From Streptomyces sp. NRRL B-1347 (GTDB taxonomy: Bacteria > Actinomycetota > Actinomycetes > Streptomycetales > Streptomycetaceae), in contig NZ_JOJM01000038.1 in the NCBI RefSeq assembly GCF_000720325.1, forward strand, positions 8,687 through 72,686: DNA of 64,000 nucleotides. Direction: 5' to 3'. The notes under the pieces are model-generated. The model saw only the letters and a list, made by a program, of their open reading frames with translations, did no database searches and was not told the DNA's origin. This document shows, piece by piece, positions 58,668-64,000 of this stretch. The position numbers and the translations under genes are program-made. Within the stretch, counting starts at the first letter, position 1. Every line of letters begins with the position of its first letter.

Positions 58668-58950
58668 TCAGCGATGGCACAGGGCCGCGTCGACGACTCC
58701 CTCAAGGTGTGTCAGGGCCTCGGTGGTCTTCGGTTCGCGGGTCATCGTGGCGCTGGCGGCGCGGCCGTCGGCGGTGGCCCTGCCATCGATGCCCTTCACA
58801 CTCGCCAGGGCGCCGGGCGCGCCGTCGGCAGCCACCAGTGTCTCCAGCCCCTGCCGCACGGGGTCGGGCCTGGCGGCGGTCGCGTGCCGCCAGGCCTGCG
58901 GTGGCAACGGTGGCCAAAGCAAGAGCGGTGAGGGCAAGGCGTTTACGCAT
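58668..58950 (-). pseudogene. Internally deleted secreted D-Ala-D-Ala carboxypeptidase-like gene
   Basis: ATG 58950 keeps its GGAGGAG site and signal peptide RKRLALTALALATVATAGLA; then a frameshift, then ARPDPVRQGLETLVAADGAP and GALASVKGIDGRATA, the usual N-terminal mature part. It jumps straight to REPKTTEALTHLEGVVDAAL, CHR, the C-terminal helix of such enzymes. The catalytic SxxK to KTG core is missing. The pieces identify a serine DD-carboxypeptidase/beta-lactamase-type gene reduced to about 280 bp. Confidence 0.72.
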
Positions 58951-59069
58951 CAAGTCTCCTCCAGAGCGGCGTCGACGGGCCTCGATACCAATCAACTCTG
59001 CCGGGAGCAGTCGCCCTTGCCATCAGGGATCACCCTGACCCCACCCCTGATCCACCCTGGGAGCAGGCC

Positions 59070-59450
59070 TCAGTCGCCAGGGGCAACCGCCTGGGTATCG
59101 GCGTCGAGCGCGTCGAGCACCGCGTTGCCGTTCGCCCTCGCCCACTCGGTCAGCATGTGGATGGGGTCGATCAGTGTCGCCCCGAGCGGGGTGAGTTCGT
59201 ACTCGACGCGGGGCGGCACCTCCGCGTAGGCGTGGCGGCGGACGAGGCCGTGCGCCTGGAGCCGTCGGAGCGTCTGGGTGAGCACCTTGCGGGAAATGCC
59301 TCCGATCAGTCCGATCAACTCGCCATGGCGCACCGGGCCCTTGCTGAGGCCGTAGAGCACGACCACCGTCCACTTGTCGGCGATCAGCTCGACCGCCAGA
59401 CGGGCCGGGCAGTCGGCGAGGAAGGGATCACCGGGGCGGAAACCGCTCAT
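59070..59450 (-). CDS. HxlR-family regulator, second copy
   Basis: 126 residues: DCPARLAVELIADKWTVVVL with the family Cys14, GELIGLIGGISRKVLTQTLR and the wing RHAYAEVPPRVEYELTPLG. Divergent from a dehydrogenase gene, 78 bp away; the gap holds AGGTACCT (59459-59466) and two TTCCTA repeats, possible binding sites. HxlR proteins often sense quinones or aldehydes through the Cys. Likely represses the dehydrogenase. Confidence 0.9.
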   Translation of the reverse strand: MSGFRPGDPFLADCPARLAVELIADKWTVVVLYGLSKGPVRHGELIGLIGGISRKVLTQTLRRLQAHGLVRRHAYAEVPPRVEYELTPLGATLIDPIHMLTEWARANGNAVLDALDADTQAVAPGD

Positions 59451-59527
59451 GGCACCAAAGGTACCTGCGGGTTCCTATCGGATTCCTAGCCTGGTTGTTC
59501 TCCCCCATCACCGAAGCCAGGAGAGTC

Positions 59528-60457
59528 ATGCGAGTCATCACCCAGCACACGTTCGGCGGCCCCGAAGTGCTCACCATCGTGGACGCGCCCGAGCCTCAGC
59601 CCCTCCCGACCGAGGTCCTCGTCCGCGTCAAGGCGATCGGCCTGAACCCGCTGGAGGCGCGCCTGCGCGCCGGGGAGTTCCCGCTGATCGGCCAGCCGCC
59701 GTTCGTCCTCGGCTGGGACATCAGCGGCGTGGTCGAGGAGACACCGCGGACGTGGCGGTTCAGGCCCGGCGACGAAGTGTTCGGGATGCCGCTGTTCCCG
59801 AGGGCGGCGAACGCGTACGCCGAGGTCGTGTCGGCACCGGCGTTGCACCTGGCACGCAAACCGGCGTCGCTCTCGCACGTCGAGGCGGCGGCGCTGCCGG
59901 TCGTCGGGCTCACGGCGTGGCAGGGCCTCGTCGACCTCGGCGGCGTAAGTGAGGGCGACCGCGTCCTGGTCCACGGCGGTGGTGGCGGGGTCGGCCATGT
60001 CGCGATCCAGATCGCGAAGGCGCTCGGCGCGCACGTGATCGCGACCGCCAGCGGGAGCAAGCGGGAGTTCGTCGAGGGGTTCGGCGCCGACGAGGTGATC
60101 GACTACACGGCGGTCGACTTCACCAAGGCGCTCCGCGACATCGACGTCGTACTGGACACGATCGGCGGCGACACCGTCGAGCGGTCGCTCGAAGTGCTAC
60201 GCCCGGGCGGTCACTTGGTGACGGCCGTCGCCGAAGAGGACGCGGGTCTCATCGCCAGGTACGAGACGGCCGGCATGCGCTTCAGCGGGATCGCGGTCGA
60301 CCCCGACCCGGTTGCCCTGCGAGGCCTCGTCGAACTCGTCGAACAGGGCAGGCTCCGGGTCCACGTGCAGAAGACGTTCCCGTTCGAGCGCGTCACCGAC
60401 GCGCACCGGCTGCTCGACGGCGGTCACCTCCAGGGCAAGCTGGCCCTCACCCTCTGA
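59528..60457 (+). CDS. Quinone-oxidoreductase-like MDR protein (zinc-free)
   Basis: 309 residues: VRVKAIGLNPLEARLRAGEF, GWDISGVVEETPRTWRFRPG, the loop VHGGGGGVGHVAIQIAKALG and GGHLQGKLALTL at the end. No zinc cysteines. These reduce quinones or enones with NADPH. GGAGAGTC precedes ATG 59528. Paired with a HxlR regulator, a common redox-sensing arrangement. Confidence 0.92.
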   Translation: MRVITQHTFGGPEVLTIVDAPEPQPLPTEVLVRVKAIGLNPLEARLRAGEFPLIGQPPFVLGWDISGVVEETPRTWRFRPGDEVFGMPLFPRAANAYAEVVSAPALHLARKPASLSHVEAAALPVVGLTAWQGLVDLGGVSEGDRVLVHGGGGGVGHVAIQIAKALGAHVIATASGSKREFVEGFGADEVIDYTAVDFTKALRDIDVVLDTIGGDTVERSLEVLRPGGHLVTAVAEEDAGLIARYETAGMRFSGIAVDPDPVALRGLVELVEQGRLRVHVQKTFPFERVTDAHRLLDGGHLQGKLALTL

Positions 60458-60777
60458 TCCGTCGTGGACGCCGGAGTTGGGGCTCGCAGCGGTCGGGGAC
60501 TCGACCGGCGCCCCGGGCTCCAGCCACTCCAGCCGGTGCTCCACGGCAGTGAGTTGCTGGCTGAGCTGAGCTGAGCAACATACTCACGTAGGCGGGCTGC
60601 TTCCGCGCGGCCGTTCGCCTTCGGGGCAAGACTGGTGCGTTGGCCGGAGTCGGTTGCCGGTCGGATGAGGCCGAGTGTTGGATATGGGCGGGTTAGCGAT
60701 CTGCCTGGGACGGCGGCGGGGTGGCTACGTTGGCGAGGCAGGGGGCAGGACGCGGGCCTGCCTGGGAGGGAGCGGGA
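60458..60777. other. Intergenic stretch with a possible coiled-coil gene remnant
   Basis: On the minus strand ANGRAEAARLREYVAQLS and, after a shift within the GCTCAGCTCAGCTCAG slippage tract at about 60570-60585, QQLTAVEHRLEWLEPGAPVE could be one decayed coiled-coil protein. No start or full frame exists. The remainder shows nothing. Confidence 0.4.
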
Positions 60778-61326
60778 ATGAAGTCCGTCAGCGAGGTCGA
60801 GCACCTGGCCGCCTGCGCCCATGCCGGGCAGGTCGACAAGGTCGGCGTGCCCTACATCGAGCACGTCCGCGCGGTGGCCGCGGGGCTCGCCCCGTTGGGG
60901 GAAGAACTGGTCAAGGCGGGCTTGCTCCACGACGTCCTGGAGGACACCGACTGGACCGCTCAAGGCCTGCGCGAGGCCGGGATCCCGGCCCGGGTGGTCG
61001 AGATCGTCGAGGCGGTGACGAACGTGCCCGGCATGCCGTACGAGGAGAAGATCGCACGCATCACCACCGACCCGCAGGCACTCCTGGTGAAGATCGCTGA
61101 CAACGCGCACAACTCCCACCCCGACCGAGCCGCCCAGCTGCCGCAGGACAAGCGGGAGCGCCTCGCCAGGAAATACCGTTCCGCCCGAGCACAACTGTGG
61201 CCCGCCGCGCGCCCAGAAGACATCGAGGCAATCGTCCGCATCATCAACCCGTCGCTGCTCACGGAACTCAGTACGCATGCCGTGGCACTGAACCAGCGTC
61301 CTTCCGCGGGGAGCGGTCTCGCGTAG
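60778..61326 (+). CDS. HD-domain phosphohydrolase, small-alarmone-hydrolase-like
   Basis: 182 residues. The MESH1/SpoT-HD pattern is complete: His15 (AHAGQVDKVGVPYIEH), His51-Asp52 with EDT (LLHDVLEDT), and KIADNAHN with Asp108. This is the minimal manganese (p)ppGpp pyrophosphohydrolase type, although nucleotides other than ppGpp are possible. GGGAGGGAG lies before ATG 60778. It precedes the tandem-CYTH gene by 309 bp on the same strand; both have nucleotide/triphosphate chemistry, which may be coincidence. Confidence 0.88.
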   Translation: MKSVSEVEHLAACAHAGQVDKVGVPYIEHVRAVAAGLAPLGEELVKAGLLHDVLEDTDWTAQGLREAGIPARVVEIVEAVTNVPGMPYEEKIARITTDPQALLVKIADNAHNSHPDRAAQLPQDKRERLARKYRSARAQLWPAARPEDIEAIVRIINPSLLTELSTHAVALNQRPSAGSGLA

Positions 61327-61635
61327 CGCGCGAAACCTGTAGGTACCGGCGGGAGGCCGTCGTAGATCGTCATGACTTCCTCATTTCGGGGGCGGGACGA
61401 TCTGATCCAGGCGCGCCGATGCCCTTACCGGCGTGCCGCGTTCACGCAAGCGCGACCAAGGCCAGGAGGATGGCCGCCCACCGGTCGGCCCGCGAGGCGG
61501 CTCCGCCTCCCCCGAGTCGCTCACCCCGCGTACCATGAGGCGGCTTTGGTAGGCAGAAGCCATTCCCGGCGGCGCCGAGCAGCGACTACATTGCTGCTCC
61601 TCAGCACTTGCTCCTCACACTCACAGGAGGCGTGC
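61327..61635. other. Intergenic region with promoter of the CYTH gene
   Basis: A small hairpin GAGGCG-GCTC-CGCCTC (61494-61509) may end the HD transcript. TACATT at 61587-61592 might be a -10 box of the next gene. No supported gene. Confidence 0.5.
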
Positions 61636-63540
61636 GTGGCCGTCGAGGTTGAGGTCCGGTTCGAAGTCCCGCCAGACCAGCTCGAACGAATCCGCGAGGA
61701 TCTCGCGCAGCGGTCCCATTTCGGTGGGTACGAGATCCGCCGGGATCAGAGCAATGTCCAGCTGGATACGTACTTCGATGTGAAGGGCCAGCTCGCCGCC
61801 CGCCAATGGTCGCTGCGCGTACGCGAGAAGGCGGACTCTCTCCGTGTGACCTTCAAGCGTCCGCGTCCCAGCGGCGACCCCACCCAGCGCGAAGAAATCG
61901 AGAACCCCGGCGACGGATCCCTGGTCGAGGTGATGAACCAGATTGCCACCATTCTCGCGGCCGAGAACATCGGTGCCACGGTCGGGACGAACCTTGAGTA
62001 CGCGGTCCACAGCGCCGGCGCTGCCGCCACTCTCCAGGCCATGGGGTTGGATCACCAGTATCCGGTGGAGACCACACGCGAGATCTGGATCGTGAGCAGC
62101 GGCGGCGTCGACATCGCTGAACTCTGCCTGGACGAGACCAAGTACCGCGGCAAGGAGGGATCCGCCACTCCCGAGTACCGGATCGAGTTCGAACTACTCG
62201 ACCAGACCAGGCGCGCCGACCTCGCCGAAATGCGGCGCGTGGTCACAGTCGACTACGGGGCGCGTGAGGTGTTCCAGTCGAAATTCGAGCGGGCGGTCAT
62301 CCATGCCGACATGAACGGCTCCGTGGAGAAGGCGGAGCTGAAGCTTCAGTTCGGTAGCGACGACCAGTACGTCGCCTTGCTCCGCGAGCTGGAACACAAC
62401 GAGCAGTTCATCGACGGGTATCGGTTTCAGCGCGCCGCGAACCGCGCGATCTCGGACGTGTACTACGACACCAAGAGGCACGACCTCTTCTGGCGCGGTG
62501 CCTACATCAGGATCCGGCGGGAACAGGGGCGCCGGCAGCTGACCTTTCGCCGCCTCAAAGAGAGAGGGGACCCGAAGGGCCTCATGTCCAAACAGGAGGA
62601 GTCCTCCATCCGTGAAGGCGATGAGATCCCCACCAAGTGGGACGACATCTGCCAGCTCCTGGCGTCCCGGTATCAGCATGTTTCCGAAGCGCCGGCCCCG
62701 GCCTCGTTCGATGATCTCCACGACGCGTTGGAGAGGATGGGGCTTCGCCCGAGCCTTGAAGTGCGGGTGAACCGGAAGGCCTGGCTGGTACGCAGGTCCT
62801 CGACTTCGCACGCGCCGCACATCACGGGGGAAGACCGCCCCATCGTCAAACTCAAGTTCGACGAGATCACCTACCGTCCCCCCGGGCGTAGCCGCACCGT
62901 CATGCGTCGAGAGTGCGAGGTCACCGGGGTGGAGGACGAGGTCGACTCACCGCAGAGGTACCAGACCGATCAGTACCTGGCGTTCCTGCTCCTCTTTTCA
63001 TCAAAGTGCAGTGAGTTCACCCGTGGTGAGGTCAGGAAACTCACCAGCGCGAAGTACTTCGAGGGGGTCGTGGACCTGGGGCTCCGAGAGCAGCCCCATT
63101 GGTACAAGACGCGGACCAGCACCGTGATCGACGAGCCGACCGGGGGCGCCCACCGCATACCGGCCCGGGTGCCCTCCGGAGGAATTTCCTGGGAGTACTT
63201 CCGGTTCACGGGCTCGCTGGCCATGTTGATCGGTGGACTCCTGGCCATGAGCATGGGCGGCGACGAAGGCCTTCTGGCTGGGGGGTCCTCCCGCGTTCCT
63301 GCCGTGCTCCTCCAGACGCTCGGCTTCGTCAGCCTCTGCGCGGGCTGGCTCGCCTTGACGAGGCACGCCGAGCGGGGCCGTTCCCGACGCAACAGCGGCA
63401 TCGCCGTGGGGCTCTCCGCGCTCGCTGCGATCGCCGTCACGCTCCCATGGACCGGACGGGACTTCACAGCGAACATGACCGGATACCTCGGGTTGATCGC
63501 CCTCGCGTGGTCCTACCGGAAAACCACTCAGCAGAGCTGA
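61636..63540 (+). CDS. Tandem CYTH (triphosphate tunnel metalloenzyme) protein with C-terminal membrane domain
   Basis: 634 residues. CYTH 1 (about 1-225): EVEVRF (ExExR in place of ExExK), LDTYFDVKG, WSLRVREKADSLRVTFKRP, and later IAELCLDETKYRG and SKFERA. CYTH 2 (about 233-480): AELKLQF, DVYYDTKRHDLFWRGAYIRI, RQLTFRRLKERG, SLEVRVNRKAW, IVKLKFDEITYR and RRECEVTGVED. Four hydrophobic helices cover about 530-632. CYTH enzymes process inorganic or nucleoside polyphosphates. The soluble tunnel domain plus membrane anchor resembles the plan of VTC polyphosphate polymerases, but the order and duplication are unlike any I know. GTG 61636 follows AGGAGG. Lower G+C than its neighbours. Confidence 0.85.
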   Translation: MAVEVEVRFEVPPDQLERIREDLAQRSHFGGYEIRRDQSNVQLDTYFDVKGQLAARQWSLRVREKADSLRVTFKRPRPSGDPTQREEIENPGDGSLVEVMNQIATILAAENIGATVGTNLEYAVHSAGAAATLQAMGLDHQYPVETTREIWIVSSGGVDIAELCLDETKYRGKEGSATPEYRIEFELLDQTRRADLAEMRRVVTVDYGAREVFQSKFERAVIHADMNGSVEKAELKLQFGSDDQYVALLRELEHNEQFIDGYRFQRAANRAISDVYYDTKRHDLFWRGAYIRIRREQGRRQLTFRRLKERGDPKGLMSKQEESSIREGDEIPTKWDDICQLLASRYQHVSEAPAPASFDDLHDALERMGLRPSLEVRVNRKAWLVRRSSTSHAPHITGEDRPIVKLKFDEITYRPPGRSRTVMRRECEVTGVEDEVDSPQRYQTDQYLAFLLLFSSKCSEFTRGEVRKLTSAKYFEGVVDLGLREQPHWYKTRTSTVIDEPTGGAHRIPARVPSGGISWEYFRFTGSLAMLIGGLLAMSMGGDEGLLAGGSSRVPAVLLQTLGFVSLCAGWLALTRHAERGRSRRNSGIAVGLSALAAIAVTLPWTGRDFTANMTGYLGLIALAWSYRKTTQQS

Positions 63541-63772
63541 CACGCAGGGCAGCCGGTGGATCCGGTCAGGGCCTGCGGAATGCCCAAGCGTTCTTCCGCT
63601 CCAACTGGGCGATCAGGCCCCGCATAGAGGCAAGGGGGCCCTCCTGGTCCGGCCCCGGCAACCCGCGTACCCCTTGCGCCTCCCGCCTGACACCCACGCG
63701 GAGCGGCCCCGGACATCAGTCCTCAAGAACCGCCCCACGGAACACCGCAGGAACGGAACACCGCAGGAATCG
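63541..63772. other. Convergent intergenic region
   Basis: No gene supported. It holds a perfect 16-bp tandem duplication, CGGAACACCGCAGGAA at 63738-63753 and 63754-63769. Confidence 0.55.
63738..63769. repeat. Perfect 16-bp tandem duplication
   Basis: Two identical copies of CGGAACACCGCAGGAA, head to tail, just downstream (on the minus strand) of the Gly/Asp-rich frame. Confidence 0.9.
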
Positions 63773-63907
63773 CTAGTCACCCCCACCGCCATCACCACCC
63801 CCTCCGCCATCGCCCCCACCACTGTCCCCGCCGTCCCCACCATCTCCGCCGTCCGAGCCCCAGCCGTCACCACCACCGGACTCGTTGTCGTCGCTCCCCT
63901 GTGGCAA
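63773..63907 (-). CDS. Gly/Asp-rich short protein (low-confidence)
   Basis: About 44 residues from TTG 63907: a SDDNESGGGDGWGSDGG start and then GGD repeats to the TAG. It may be a real small surface protein, the tail of an actinobacterial Gly-rich family, or a chance frame in GGY-rich DNA. GTG 63967 would lengthen it over the end of the upstream gene. No ribosome site is convincing. Confidence 0.3.
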   Translation of the reverse strand: MPQGSDDNESGGGDGWGSDGGDGGDGGDSGGGDGGGGGDGGGGD

Positions 63908-63932
63908 TCCCCTGGGAGCGTGGAGTCTTCGT

Positions 63933-64000
63933 CTATGCGGCGTGAGTCCGTGAACGGGCCTCGGCACGCTTCTGGTTGATGATCTGTTCGAACTCCACGG
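63933..64000 (-). CDS. C-terminal end of an unidentified protein, continues beyond the window
   Basis: The last 21 residues (VEFEQIINQKRAEARSRTHA, A) in a frame with strong codon bias end at TAG 63933-63935. A charged helical tail such as this is not diagnostic. The gene starts to the right of the window. Confidence 0.6.
   Translation of the reverse strand, partial: VEFEQIINQKRAEARSRTHAA

Noticed and set aside
60424..61278. Minus-strand frame opposite the HD hydrolase
   Set aside because: Shadow frame; the HD motifs on the plus strand are unequivocal.
1..64000. Search by eye for tRNA, rRNA and riboswitches
   Set aside because: I found no convincing cloverleaf, rRNA block or known riboswitch core; a covariance-model search could still find small RNAs.

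Overview
The base composition (about 70-73% G+C, strong G/C bias at codon position 3), GTG/TTG starts, purine-rich ribosome sites and gene families point to a Streptomyces chromosome, probably an arm region. Almost everything is accessory: paired regulators and enzymes, oxidoreductases, small conserved unknowns and many decaying genes. I see no rRNA, tRNA, CRISPR array or phage.

Layout. 1-4873 (minus): the end of a secondary-metabolite operon with a type I DAHP synthase, a GriC/LuxC-like acyl reductase, a GriD/LuxE-like acyl-adenylating enzyme and an alpha/alpha-toroid protein cut by the window start. 5.3-13.4 kb: XRE regulator with divergent MFS exporter, membrane-bound Mrr-type nuclease, two exported proteins, an internally deleted IS5-type element beside a RidA gene, and a secreted alpha/beta hydrolase. 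13.7-18.9 kb: MarR regulator with paired operators and a VOC protein, a DinB protein, three tiny genes joined by ATGA overlaps, and membrane proteins. 19.0-21.8 kb: cyanate locus (cynT, cynS, a deaminase, divergent cynR). 22-33 kb: FAD monooxygenases, AraC regulator, an ECF41 (SigJ-like) sigma factor with divergent amidohydrolase, flavin reductase, DEAD-box helicase with a hairpin over its ribosome site, and an oxidoreductase trio. 33-38.8 kb: an M48 membrane protease with a small partner, a stand-alone EF-G domain IV homologue, a serine hydrolase and an FG-GAP gene broken by an amber codon. 39-50.9 kb: aldo/keto reductase, DUF3592 proteins, a second ECF41 sigma factor whose 72-bp near-palindromic promoter faces a LUD-domain gene, a TetX-like enzyme, ArsR-SRPBCC fusion, a TetR/metallo-hydrolase pair with two palindromic operators, and a LysR regulator. 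51-60.5 kb: hemerythrin protein, epimerase/SnoaL-like fusion, an arsenic locus (arsM intact, ACR3 pump reduced to a fragment), an NB-ARC/TPR regulator, and two HxlR regulator/dehydrogenase pairs, one with overlapping start codons. 60.7-64 kb: an HD-type alarmone-hydrolase-like protein and a 634-residue protein with two CYTH (triphosphate-tunnel) domains and four C-terminal membrane segments, of visibly lower G+C.

The common logic is regulator plus one or two redox or detoxifying enzymes, with visible palindromic operators. Decay is frequent: an IS remnant, ACR3 and FG-GAP genes with in-frame TAG, a serine carboxypeptidase and a maleylpyruvate-isomerase-like gene with internal deletions, and a MarR fragment. 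The best candidates for undescribed biology are the tandem-CYTH membrane protein, the partial Lux/DAHP/toroid operon, the three coupled mini-genes and the M48 protease pair.
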